From contig NZ_JBMDYO010000001.1 in assembly GCF_049310885.1 (NCBI RefSeq), positions 248,001 to 312,000 of the forward strand: a stretch of 64,000 nucleotides of DNA, in the 5' to 3' direction. The position numbers were made by a program, and so were the translations under genes. The DNA comes from CAYZJV01 sp049310885. Its GTDB lineage: Bacteria; Spirochaetota; Spirochaetia; Sphaerochaetales; Sphaerochaetaceae. Shown here in pieces: positions 34,719 through 43,955 of this stretch; the stretch's first letter is position 1; every line of letters begins with the position of its first letter. The notes beneath the pieces were generated by a model. It was not told where the DNA came from. It ran no database searches and was given only the letters and a program-made list of their open reading frames with translations.

Positions 34719-35522
34719 ATGCACAACAAGAACAACCGGGTGGTGGTGATCACCGGAGGAGCAAAGGGCATCGGAAGGGCAATAGCAGAAGCCTATGGTA
34801 TACGCGGATACCGTTTGGTGATTCTTGGGAGAGATGCTACGGCATTGGATACTTGCCAATCTATTTTCAAGGCTAGAGGATTCGATATACTCGCCTTTCA
34901 GCTTGATGTCACCGACTGCGAAGCATGTGATAAGATCATTACTACGATAGTCTCCCATTATGGAGGCATCGATATCCTTATTCTTAATGCAGGTGTGTCA
35001 ATGCGTGGCACTATTAAAGATACCACTGTCGACGTTGCCCGGAAGATCATGGATACGAACTACTTTGGAAGTCTGCATATGATCAAAAGCTCTCTGAATT
35101 CGATCAAAGAACGGAGGGGAAGTATAGTCTTTATTTCCAGTATCATGGCTTTATATGGCCTCGCTTACACATCATTTTATGGGGCAAGCAAGGCCGCAAT
35201 TAAGGTACTATCAGAATCGCTCCGTTGTGAATTATCCGGTTCTGGTGTGCATATCGGTATAGTCCATGTGGCAATGACGCAAAACGATCCGGAAAAACGA
35301 TTGTTTGGGCCGGATGGGACACCAATTTCACTACAGCATCGCAATCGTGCAGCATCACAAGAATCGGTTGCAGAGAAAGTAGTAACATGTACCGATAGAA
35401 GAGTCGCAGAGATGACATTGACCCCGTTGGGAAAATTCGCCAGCTTCATGTACCGACACTTTCCCCGTATAGCACGGCTGCTTACAACGAGGCAGAGTTC
35501 GGTTTCGAAATTATACAAGTAA
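34719..35522 (+). CDS. Short-chain dehydrogenase/reductase
   Basis: 267 residues from ATG 34719, seven bases after AGGAG. ITGGAKGIG is the NAD(P) loop, LNAG follows, then FISSIMA (Ser) and YGASK (catalytic Tyr and Lys). The C-terminal ~60 residues are basic and may associate with the membrane (SFMYRHFPRIARLLTTRQ), as in DhrS7B-like SDRs. Substrate unknown. A flavodoxin-like gene follows 21 bases downstream. Confidence 0.87.
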   Translation: MHNKNNRVVVITGGAKGIGRAIAEAYGIRGYRLVILGRDATALDTCQSIFKARGFDILAFQLDVTDCEACDKIITTIVSHYGGIDILILNAGVSMRGTIKDTTVDVARKIMDTNYFGSLHMIKSSLNSIKERRGSIVFISSIMALYGLAYTSFYGASKAAIKVLSESLRCELSGSGVHIGIVHVAMTQNDPEKRLFGPDGTPISLQHRNRAASQESVAEKVVTCTDRRVAEMTLTPLGKFASFMYRHFPRIARLLTTRQSSVSKLYK

Positions 35523-35543
35523 ACAGTGAATAGGGAGGAACGG

Positions 35544-35954
35544 GTGAATACAAAGATCGTATATAGAACCAAAACTGGACATTCACGTAAGATCGCGAAG
35601 GCAATGGCTGAAAATCTAAAGATCGAGGCAGTCGATGCGAAGGACAATCCAAAACTCGAGGCAGTGGATCTCTTGTTCATCGTGGGAGGAATCTACGGAG
35701 GCAAGAGTAACCCAGATCTCATCGACTTTGTACAAAACCTGGATCCACGACAGGTAAAGAGAGTGGCTTTGGTTACCTCTTGTGCTAGCCGGAAATTCTT
35801 CCAGAAAGAGATCCGTGCTGCTTTGGTCGCTAAGGGTATTGAAGTGGTAACGGAAGAGGTCGTATGCTGGGGAAGCTTCCTCATCTACGGATGGGGTCAT
35901 CCCAATAGGGATGATTACGATGCTGCCATAGCCTTTGCCAAACGGCAGATGTAA
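35544..35954 (+). CDS. Flavodoxin-like protein
   Basis: 136 residues from GTG 35544, five bases after GGGAGG; an earlier GTG at 35526 overlaps that ribosome site. The FMN phosphate loop is YRTKTGHSRKIA, and the later VGGIYGG segment contacts the flavin ring. It is a small electron carrier or FMN-dependent reductase, probably cotranscribed with the SDR before it. Confidence 0.8.
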   Translation: MNTKIVYRTKTGHSRKIAKAMAENLKIEAVDAKDNPKLEAVDLLFIVGGIYGGKSNPDLIDFVQNLDPRQVKRVALVTSCASRKFFQKEIRAALVAKGIEVVTEEVVCWGSFLIYGWGHPNRDDYDAAIAFAKRQM

Positions 35955-35971
35955 TCGCTGTCAAATAAGAC

Positions 35972-36364
35972 TTATTGCGTCAAAGCCAGCTCAACCGCTT
36001 TAAGGATCACCATACTACTATAGGTTGCTCCGGAAACAACATCGAGTTCCACGCTCTGCTGTTCAACTATCCGAGAAGTGAGTGCTTCCGCTGGTTTTCC
36101 TTGTCCATTTCTATGTTCCAACAATTCAACGTTGGTGATCTTCTGATTCTGGATTTGGACTTGGGCAACCACTTTTACAGGAAACGCCTCATACGAGCCT
36201 TCATAGGTCCCGTCCGGAATACTTTGTAGATCGGGGGTGTCGATGGTAAGCGATGATAACTGATCCAAACCTTCTTCAGCTTGTCTGACAAAAGAACGAA
36301 ATACAAAAATACTGATTACGATGATCACAACAACTGCCAATAAAACAATATAACGTTTTTTCAA
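35972..36364 (-). CDS. Membrane-anchored FMN-binding domain protein
   Basis: 130 residues with an N-terminal anchor helix (RYIVLLAVVVIIVISIFVF). The rest is an FMN_bind domain with SGATYSS at 111-117; Thr114 is where FMN is attached by a phosphodiester bond in this family (NqrC/RnfG type). The domain faces the periplasm. Its start lies one base from the stop of the preceding membrane-protein gene, so the two probably form a redox pair. Confidence 0.87.
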   Translation of the reverse strand: MKKRYIVLLAVVVIIVISIFVFRSFVRQAEEGLDQLSSLTIDTPDLQSIPDGTYEGSYEAFPVKVVAQVQIQNQKITNVELLEHRNGQGKPAEALTSRIVEQQSVELDVVSGATYSSMVILKAVELALTQ

Positions 36365-36365
36365 G

Positions 36366-36731
36366 CTAAAGCTCCTTCATATTTTTTCGGGATGCGAACC
36401 ATACCACAGCATAGATGATCGCAAGTACCAGGGGAATTCCCGTAATCATAGTGAAGGAAATGGTATCATACCCTCCCCCGAAGAATAGGAGGAAACCCAC
36501 AGCTACGGCAAAAAATCCAAGACAACCCCACAATGGGGTTTTCCATCCAACCAAGGCCAAAATCATAACAATCAAAGAAGGGACACTATGGATGCCGAAG
36601 CCTAGGATATCACGTAAGGCAATAGTATCCGATTCGAAAGAATCCATTGCCAATAGAAATAGAACCAAGGCATAGGCTAGTGCAAGGACAGAGCCTATGA
36701 CCAATAACAAGCGAATAAATTTTCCTGTCAT
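36366..36731 (-). CDS. Small four-span membrane protein
   Basis: 121 residues from ATG 36731; a TTG at 36737, six bases after GAGG, is a fair alternative. Four hydrophobic segments (for example LLLVIGSVLALAYALVLFLL and LGFFAVAVGFLLFFGGGYD) and no recognised domain. It lies directly upstream of the FMN-binding protein and may anchor or wire it. Confidence 0.65.
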   Translation of the reverse strand: MTGKFIRLLLVIGSVLALAYALVLFLLAMDSFESDTIALRDILGFGIHSVPSLIVMILALVGWKTPLWGCLGFFAVAVGFLLFFGGGYDTISFTMITGIPLVLAIIYAVVWFASRKNMKEL

Positions 36732-36903
36732 TTTCAATTCTAACCTCTTCTTATCACATTACTATTTGCAATACCAGTACAACTAAATACCGTCTGCGTT
36801 CCTTTGCATCCTTCCAATCGATAATATTTTCACTTTTCCATCGAAAAATCTAGATTCTATGCTACCATTGTGACATAAAACAATAACTTTCGGAGGCGGC
36901 GTG

Positions 36904-39515
36904 ATGAAAAAAACGCAAAAAAAACCATTGATAGTCAGTCTGTTGATTATCCTCATCTTTGCTTTGGGAGGATGTTCCTCCCTCCTTGGTCCTACTAGAC
37001 CCATCTATTCCTACCCTACGGAGACGGCCTCCGAACCGGCTTCTGAACCGCAGCCGGAACCAACACCACCGGCACCCCAACAAAAACCAACTCCTCCACC
37101 GGAGCCTCCAAAACCTGCGACGCCTCCAGAGGAGTTCGTTTTCCAAGCTGATGCCGATGGCGTGGCCTATGTAAATCTCATCGATTGGCCATTCTCCATT
37201 ATACTTACCGATCCATTGATCATCCTGTTCGATGCAGAAGAGACAGGTACATTTGAAATTATCCATGATGATTTCGCTCGCTTTCCGCTCTATATGAGCA
37301 TCTATAGCTTCGATCAGGATGATGCACTTGCGGATAATTTGATTAATGGGAACCCAGCTGAGTCGTTACAAGTATCCTTAGAGGCGGGTAATACGTACAT
37401 CTTAGGTATCGGTGTACTTTCTCCGAAGGATTTAAATAAAACCACACGATTCTCCATCAATTACCTCGGAGCATCGGTGGACCCTGAACCCGGATATATC
37501 TGGGTAGAGACACCACATCCCCACACTTACGATATTCCAGTTGATGAAGTAGAGAAGATTGAACTCGAATTGGAAGAAGCCGAACGACCCAAGGTATACC
37601 CGATTGCCAAAGATGTTGCTACTGCGGATGGTAATCAAGCTGTCCGGATGGCACCTTTCAAGGACAATCCCGCCAATGTATCGAAATCTGAGCTTAAAGG
37701 GAATATCGAAGGTGTACTTACAACCGCCGACAGCCCCTATACAGTAGTTGGCGATATCACAGTTGCAGAAGGTAAATCCTTAGTCATTGAAGAAGGTGTT
37801 CTCTTACGGTTTAAAGATAATGTGAAGTTCCAAGTCAATGGAACTCTTGATGTCCGTGGTTCGGCTGGAAGGGAGGTCGTCTTTACCAGCGAAAATGCTA
37901 CCAAGGAAGGTTCATGGATTGGAATTATCTTTAACAATGGCTCAAAAGCCAAATTGAATCATGCCAGAGTCCTCTATGCAGGCGCCAGAATCGTTCTTGA
38001 AGGTGCATGGCGTAATTCCGCCCTGTATACTCTCGGGAACGCAGCACCAATTATCGAGCAGAGCCAGATAGCATATACAGCTGGAAGTATCATCCAGCTC
38101 TTCAACGATTCCAAGCCTACGATCACCCATAGTGACCTTGACAGTGCTTCCTTTATCGCACAAGTACAATCTCCCTCATCTGACTTTACCAATTTGCAAT
38201 ACAACCGGTATACAGCAATCGAAAACCACGGTATACGGTTGAGTTATGGCAATGTCAATGAAGTCGACTTCACGCTACGTTCCTACGACAATCTCCCCTA
38301 TAACAGTGGCGGTCTTAAGATCAACCAGAGTGCAGTTATGACGTTGGCCGAGGGCGTCGTGTTGAAGTTCGATGCGGGTAGCGGTCTGGAAGTCGCTGGA
38401 AAGTTGAAAGCCAGGGGTGCCACGGGAAGACCGGTTATCCTTACCAGTGCGAACGACGATATCGCTGGCGACACCAACGGTGACGGTAGTANNNNNNNNN
38501 NNNNNNNNNNNNNNNNNNNNNNNNNNNNNNNNNNNNNNNNNNNNNNNNNNNNNNNNNNNNNNNNNNNNNNNNNNNNNNNNNNNNNNNNNNNTATGTCATC
38601 GAAGGTGGTTGGCGTGAGGCTGCACTCATTGGAGATGATACCTCCTCCATCACCGTAACCGATAGTGAAATCTCAGAGAGTAGTGGTGATGCTCTGCTTC
38701 TCTTCAATGAAGCTGGAGGAACAATTACCGGAACCCTGTTCGATGGTGTCCGTTGGCCCATACAGCTGTTTGGACCGGAGGCATTGCCTACCACCATAAG
38801 TGGCAACGACTATGCCAAGGTAACCAATCATGGCATACGATTGAGCTTCGGCAATATCAACGATGTCGAGTTCACCCTCACCTCCTACGACAATCTCCCC
38901 TATAACAGTGGCGGTCTTAAGATCAACCAAAGTGCAGTTATGACGTTGGCCGAGGGCGTCGTGTTGAAGTTCGATGCGGGTAGCGGTCTGGAGGTCGCTG
39001 GAAAGTTGAAAGCCACGGGTGCCACGGGAAGACCGGTTATCCTTACCAGTGCGAACGACGATATCGCTGGCGACACCAACGGTGACGGTAGTACCTCCAA
39101 GGGTGAAGCTGGACAATGGAAAGGTATCTATAGCTATAATAATGGAACAGTCGACTTGCAGCGGACAGCTTTGCGTTACACAGGGACCAGATATGTCATC
39201 GAAGGTGGTTGGCGTGAGGCTGCACTCATTGGAGATGATACCTCCTCCATCACCGTAACCGATAGTGAGATTACAGGGAGCGTGGATGGTGTCCAAACAT
39301 TCAAGGATGCCCGGATCGTGATCAACAATAGTGCCCTCGAAGGATTGCGCGGTAAAGGAGTTGAGAATAGTGGTTCACGAACAATAGACGCGAGGCAACT
39401 CTGGTGGGGCAGCCCCTCCGGACCGGCAACAGAGAATAATCCAAGTGGAAATGGTTTAGCGATTGTCGGTGATGTCGTCTACTCACCCTATTTGAAGAAT
39501 AGACCTAGTCTCTAA
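36904..39515 (+). CDS. Large repeat-bearing beta-helix surface lipoprotein, interrupted by the assembly gap
   Basis: ATG 36904 lies seven bases after GGAGG. The signal ends LGGC-S, a good lipobox. A Pro/Glu-rich spacer of ~45 residues follows, then a domain with a sugar- or protease-type fold unknown to me, then right-handed parallel beta-helix repeats (VMTLAEGVVLKFDAGSGLEV). The C-terminus (LWWGSPSGPATENNPSGNG ... VVYSPYL) is the typical beta-helix cap. The gap of 100 Ns breaks the frame on paper; a true gap of 98 bases restores it (see findings), so this is one intact gene of about 870 residues. Likely a cell-surface protein for adhesion or polysaccharide contact. Confidence 0.8.
38281..38668 (+). 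repeat. Internal repeat unit 1 (contains the gap)
   Basis: Nearly identical to unit 2 at 38883-39268 on both sides of the N stretch: the offset is 602 bases before the gap and 600 after it. Two such ~386-bp copies would collapse or break a short-read assembly. Confidence 0.85.
38492..38591. other. Assembly gap of 100 Ns, true size probably 98
   Basis: The stretch of Ns lies inside repeat unit 1. In unit 2 the matching bases (39094-39191) number 98, which is also the length that keeps the lipoprotein in frame. Confidence 0.85.
38883..39268 (+). repeat. Internal repeat unit 2 of the lipoprotein gene
   Basis: A 386-bp copy encoding one block of beta-helix coils (YDNLPYNSGGLKINQSAV ... SSITVTDSE). 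It differs from unit 1 at only a few visible bases, for example agg/acg (Arg/Thr) in the GATGRP segment. Confidence 0.85.
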
Positions 39516-39533
39516 ATCCTGATCATCCATGTG

Positions 39534-39564
39534 ACTGCCGCATCGTATGGTGCGGCAGTTTTTT
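39534..39564 (+). terminator. Rho-independent terminator after the lipoprotein gene
   Basis: ACTGCCGCA pairs perfectly with TGCGGCAGT over an 8-base loop, followed by TTTTT. Confidence 0.9.
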
Positions 39565-39577
39565 ATTCCTTCAATAA

Positions 39578-40810
39578 CTAGGCTTGGATAGTGAGGTGGG
39601 AACAGGTTATCGTCTTTGCTGTATAGAGACCTAATAGGATATATACCCCACTCATTATGAAGACAGCAGTATATCCTATGATTCCCACAAGGAGTCCGGC
39701 GAGGAGCGGATAGAGCACCTGCATGATGGAACCGGCTCCAGATAAACCGGTGTAGATTGCTCGATTTTCATCATTGGATATCTCCAAGAGAATTCCGGAG
39801 GACAATATCTGGTTCAATGTATGAGAGACTCCGCTGAGCAAGAAGACCACAGCATACCACTTTGGATTCGCTGGGACCACCAAGGCTAAAATCGGTGTAA
39901 CCGCACTTATAAGGACAAAGAGGTAAATTAGCGGTCTATACTTCTGGTCTTTTGAGAAGATATTCAGGACGATGTTCGCACCAAGTCCTCCAACCATCTG
40001 GACTAGCAGGAATGTACCGGTAAGGTTTCCGTCGACTTGGAACCGTTGTCTCGCGAAAAGGATGAGAAACGGTAACATGGCTGCTATAACACCTGTGGTA
40101 TTGATGAGAAATAGGTATTTGCGAAAATCGGCATCTTCTCTCAGGACTTGCCAAAATTGGCTAATTTTCTCCGAGAGACTGTTTTTTTGCGTAGCTTTCC
40201 CTCTCGGTTCGATCAACATCCAGAAACCTATGGTTCCTAATAGCAAGAGACCGCCTGCAAAGAGGAACAGGAGGCTGTAATTGTTCGGATAGGCAATTCG
40301 AGAAAGTATTACTTTAACTAATAGGGCAGAGAGTATGACTCCGATACTCGAGATCAATTGTTTAACAACAATCAATCGTTTTCTGTGTGAGGGCAAAATG
40401 ACTTTACCCATGATATCGGTATAGGAGATATTCGCGAATGCTCCGCTGAATGAGAATATTGACATTACTGCCATGATAGCCCAGACCTTCCACATTGCTT
40501 CCCCGGAAAGGGTCCTAAGGAACATTCCCATGACTAAGAGGGCAGCGACCCTGATATAAATGCCAATGAGGAGGGCTCCCTTTTTTCTCTCAAGGGGAAC
40601 TATCATTCCTGCGAATACCAGTTGCATAAATTTGGTTCCCCCGACCATGATTGCACTCAGGAGTCCCATATGGAAGGCCGTACCTCCTGCCTCTGCAAGC
40701 ATGTTCGGAACCACGGTATTCACATCGATAAAGTTCAGCGTGAGGGCAAGAAACAGCGCATGAACCAGAAAACCGGAAAAATTTCTTTTTTGAGCCTGGG
40801 CAATATCCAT
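39578..40810 (-). CDS. Major facilitator superfamily transporter
   Basis: 410 residues, about twelve membrane segments with a central polar loop (LIEPRGKATQKNSLSEKISQFWQVL). An MFS-like loop follows TM2 (PLERKKGALLIGIYIRVAALL). No ligand can be inferred. It is convergent with the lipoprotein gene and divergent from the ABC operon starting at 40935. Confidence 0.82.
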   Translation of the reverse strand: MDIAQAQKRNFSGFLVHALFLALTLNFIDVNTVVPNMLAEAGGTAFHMGLLSAIMVGGTKFMQLVFAGMIVPLERKKGALLIGIYIRVAALLVMGMFLRTLSGEAMWKVWAIMAVMSIFSFSGAFANISYTDIMGKVILPSHRKRLIVVKQLISSIGVILSALLVKVILSRIAYPNNYSLLFLFAGGLLLLGTIGFWMLIEPRGKATQKNSLSEKISQFWQVLREDADFRKYLFLINTTGVIAAMLPFLILFARQRFQVDGNLTGTFLLVQMVGGLGANIVLNIFSKDQKYRPLIYLFVLISAVTPILALVVPANPKWYAVVFLLSGVSHTLNQILSSGILLEISNDENRAIYTGLSGAGSIMQVLYPLLAGLLVGIIGYTAVFIMSGVYILLGLYTAKTITCSHLTIQA

Positions 40811-40934
40811 ATCGTTTTATCTCCCGCATCAATAGATAACCACGAACAACCTCATTCGACAAGGTGTCTGGTATCGTTGCAATAGATAATTGAGGTGTGA
40901 TAAGGTCATGCTAGATTTTACACCCGAGGTTTAT

Positions 40935-41909
40935 ATGAAAAAACGACTAGTATTCACTGTTTTCGCCATTGTTCTCCTGTTCTCATTCGGAGCATGTTCA
41001 AAGGAGGCGAAAACCCTCCAGACCCCAGAGACAGCTAGTACGGAAGAACCAACCATAGCTGCAATGCAATCGGCCGATGCCCCAAAGTTGACCGTAGGAA
41101 TGATGAGCGCAGTCGATGCTGCACCGTTCTACCTTGCCGAACAACGGGGTTACTATAATGATGCGGGTGTCGAGGTTGAACTTATCCTCTTCACGAATGG
41201 ACAACATCGCCAGACCGCCCTCCAAACCGGCCAAGTAGATGGTGCAATGACAGACCTGGTAGCCCTCATTACGCAAACGGCAAGCGATTTCCGTCTTACC
41301 GGAACAGTATCGACAGACGGACATTTCCCCCTCCTCTCACAGGAAAAATTGCAGGATAAAGAGGCTGTCACAGCAGGAACCATGGAAATCAGCGTAACGA
41401 ACTATCTGCTTGAGCAATACCTCGGTAAGAGCCATATAGTCGAGAAAGTCTACATCAATGAGATTCCGGCGCGTTTGGAAGCGGTAGCTTCGGGACAGCT
41501 GGATACAGGAATTTTCCCCGAGCCATTTGCCTCCATCGGACAAATGAGAGGTTTGGAAAAGACCATCTTCGAAGGAATCCCTGCTGAAAGCCTGAATATT
41601 ATAGCCTTTACAGAAGATGCCCTTAAGGACAAATCCACCCAGATTTCCGGTTTCCACAGAGCATATGCACAAGCGGTAAAAGATTTGCAGGAAAACCCAG
41701 ATCTGGCAAGGGATGTCTTGCTCACGGTGATTCCGAACCTTCCCGAGAGCATCCGAGATTCCATCCATATTCCGACCTACCACACTCCTCGCCTTCCCAG
41801 CAGTGCATTCACACAGGAAATCATCGACTGGACTGCAGATATAACCCATGAGACGTATGAGATTACGATCGACGATCTCTACGACTATCGTTTCACACAG
41901 GCAGATTGA
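40935..41909 (+). CDS. NMT1/SsuA-type ABC substrate-binding lipoprotein
   Basis: 324 residues from ATG 40935, five bases after GAGG. The lipobox is FGAC-S. The mature part is an SsuA/ThiY/NMT1-like type-2 binding fold (LTVGMMSAVDAAPFYLAEQRGYY). This class carries taurine, nitrate, hydroxymethylpyrimidine or aromatic acids; the sequence does not decide. First gene of a three-gene importer operon. Confidence 0.88.
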   Translation: MKKRLVFTVFAIVLLFSFGACSKEAKTLQTPETASTEEPTIAAMQSADAPKLTVGMMSAVDAAPFYLAEQRGYYNDAGVEVELILFTNGQHRQTALQTGQVDGAMTDLVALITQTASDFRLTGTVSTDGHFPLLSQEKLQDKEAVTAGTMEISVTNYLLEQYLGKSHIVEKVYINEIPARLEAVASGQLDTGIFPEPFASIGQMRGLEKTIFEGIPAESLNIIAFTEDALKDKSTQISGFHRAYAQAVKDLQENPDLARDVLLTVIPNLPESIRDSIHIPTYHTPRLPSSAFTQEIIDWTADITHETYEITIDDLYDYRFTQAD

Positions 41910-42604
41910 TGTTGGATATTGTGGAGGCTCGGCTCGACTATCCGGGTCATACAGCCTTCGAACATTTCTCCCTCTCTATGGCGGAAGGAGAAATGGTGAG
42001 TATTGTTGGTAAAAGTGGTTGCGGAAAGACTAGCCTCCTCTATGCGATTGCTGGGCTTCTTCCTCTCTCCGAAGGAACGATCAGCCTCAAGAATCCGCAA
42101 GCTACTTGTAGTATCATGTTTCAACAAGATCGGTTGCTTCCATGGAAGAATACGATAGAGAATATCCTGCTTGGATTACCCAAGACCTTCAAGGATGAAG
42201 CCAGATTGCTGTTGGATATCGTAGGACTCACACGAGCAGAAAAGCTCTACCCTCACCAATTGAGCGGAGGAATGAGACAACGGGTAGCTCTTGCAAGAGC
42301 TTTGATCAGGAATCCTCGTATCTTGTTGCTCGATGAACCACTAGCTGCATTAGATGAACAACAGAGGGAAAGATTGCAAGGGGAAATTAAATCGTATGTT
42401 CAACAGAAAAGGATAACACTGCTATTTGTAACCCATAGCATTCGGGAGGCCATCTTCATGGGTAGCCGTGTGGTAATCATGACTGCAGGGGGGATCTCGT
42501 TCGAACAGACTAATACACTCCACGATCAGCAGGACATCCGCAATAAGAGTGAATTCTTCAGTATGGAAAAGAGTTTGCGTAAGGCTTTGGAGGCTACAGG
42601 ATGA
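41909..42604 (+). CDS. ABC ATP-binding protein (SsuB/TauB type)
   Basis: 231 residues. The ATG shares its A with the stop TGA of the binding-protein gene. Walker A is GKSGCGKTS, signature LSGGMRQRV, Walker B ILLLDEP, switch THSIREA. It powers the importer formed with its neighbours. Confidence 0.93.
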   Translation: MLDIVEARLDYPGHTAFEHFSLSMAEGEMVSIVGKSGCGKTSLLYAIAGLLPLSEGTISLKNPQATCSIMFQQDRLLPWKNTIENILLGLPKTFKDEARLLLDIVGLTRAEKLYPHQLSGGMRQRVALARALIRNPRILLLDEPLAALDEQQRERLQGEIKSYVQQKRITLLFVTHSIREAIFMGSRVVIMTAGGISFEQTNTLHDQQDIRNKSEFFSMEKSLRKALEATG

Positions 42605-43329
42605 GATATGTTCGTGGAACATTATTGGTACTTGTCTTGTGGTACCTGCTGGCGTTATCGGTATCTTCTCCCATTATCCCGTATCCCCATACCGTAGTTC
42701 AGTATATCGTAAGCAAGGGTATCTCAACCAATATACATCGGCATGTGCTGCATTCCCTCTACCGTATATTCATGGGCTTATCCATTGCTCTGTTCTTTGC
42801 TATTCCGATCGGGATGATCGCCGGGCGACTAAGAATTATCGATAGCATTATTTCTCCTGTACTCTATTTGTTGTATCCACTGCCAAAGATCGCTTTTCTT
42901 CCTGTCTTCATGGTTCTTTTCGGGATTGGGGATCTCTCCAAGCTCATGCTCATATCGGTTATCGTGTTTTTTCCTGCGGCAGTCACTATTAGGGATGGAG
43001 TGAAAGAGATCTCACCGAAGTATATCGAGTTGGCAAAAGCCTATCATCTCACGCAAAGACAGATTATCAGTGAAATCATCTGGCCTGCAATTCTTCCCCG
43101 AATCTTCTCTTCCCTCCGCATAACCTTGGGGATATCGCTCTCAGTACTCTTTATCAGTGAGAGCTATGCAGCAAAATTTGGGTTGGGGTACTACATCATG
43201 AACAATTGGGTAATGGCTCAATACATTGGCATGTATGCAGGAATTGTGGTTCTTAGCCTCGTAGGATTGGCTTTGTATCTTACAACCGATTCCCTTGAAA
43301 AACGGTTGGTCCACCCGAGAAAAAACTGA
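42601..43329 (+). CDS. ABC permease (SsuC/TauC type)
   Basis: 242 residues. The ATG overlaps the ATPase stop (ATGA). Six hydrophobic segments with the EAA-type loop ELAKAYHLTQRQIISEIIWP. It completes the importer; the permease presumably acts as a homodimer. Confidence 0.92.
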   Translation: MRYVRGTLLVLVLWYLLALSVSSPIIPYPHTVVQYIVSKGISTNIHRHVLHSLYRIFMGLSIALFFAIPIGMIAGRLRIIDSIISPVLYLLYPLPKIAFLPVFMVLFGIGDLSKLMLISVIVFFPAAVTIRDGVKEISPKYIELAKAYHLTQRQIISEIIWPAILPRIFSSLRITLGISLSVLFISESYAAKFGLGYYIMNNWVMAQYIGMYAGIVVLSLVGLALYLTTDSLEKRLVHPRKN

Positions 43330-43385
43330 ATTTGCACCTATACTGTTATCCTTGCAATGGATACCATGCAGTAGTATCATAGAGT

Positions 43386-43865
43386 ATGTCTGAATGTTCG
43401 ATCAGTAATGAATTTCTCTGTAAACACAGTATGTTCGGTGGTTTGTCAGACGATGAATTGAATATCATCCGCCCATCGCTCGATGAACATATCTATCCCA
43501 AAGGTACCATGATACTCACACAAGGAGAACCTAACAATACCGTCTATTTCATTGTTTCTGGGGATGTAGCAATCCAAAAGCACCCTGAAGAGGGTGAACA
43601 AGAGGAGCGTGATATTACTACATTGCATGCGGGAGATTCGTTTGGGGAGATGGAGCTTATCGATATCCAACCTTGTGCCGCTTCGGCGACCTGTCTTACT
43701 GAGGTAAAGGCAATTACCCTCACCAACAGGGACCTGTATTTACTTTCCAAGACCCAGTTGCATGTATATACCATGATTATCATGAATCTTGCCCGCGATA
43801 TCAGTCGCCGGCTCCGTTCAACAGACAAGCTTCTTGCTATGGTCACAAAGAAGAGAAAATCGTAG
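43386..43865 (+). CDS. Stand-alone cyclic-nucleotide-binding-domain protein
   Basis: 159 residues: one CRP-type cNMP-binding beta-roll (YPKGTMILTQGEPNNTVYFIVSGDVAI, GDSFGEMELIDIQPCAASATC) and a short helical tail, with no DNA-binding domain. The phosphate-binding Arg of the canonical FGExAL...PRxA cassette is replaced by Cys in PCAA, so it may not bind cAMP. It lies 56 bases after the ABC permease gene and may be cotranscribed. Confidence 0.85.
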   Translation: MSECSISNEFLCKHSMFGGLSDDELNIIRPSLDEHIYPKGTMILTQGEPNNTVYFIVSGDVAIQKHPEEGEQEERDITTLHAGDSFGEMELIDIQPCAASATCLTEVKAITLTNRDLYLLSKTQLHVYTMIIMNLARDISRRLRSTDKLLAMVTKKRKS

Positions 43866-43955
43866 TAAGAACTATACATTCCACATCCTGGACATTGTGC
43901 GACTGTGGTCTCCGTAGCGTAGTTCTACTCCGGAGTAAAACAACTTCTTCATGTA

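Noticed and set aside
36904..39515. A frameshifted pseudogene or two separate lipoprotein genes
   Set aside because: The frame change falls exactly at the 100-N placeholder, and a 98-base gap, as predicted from the repeat copy, restores one frame.
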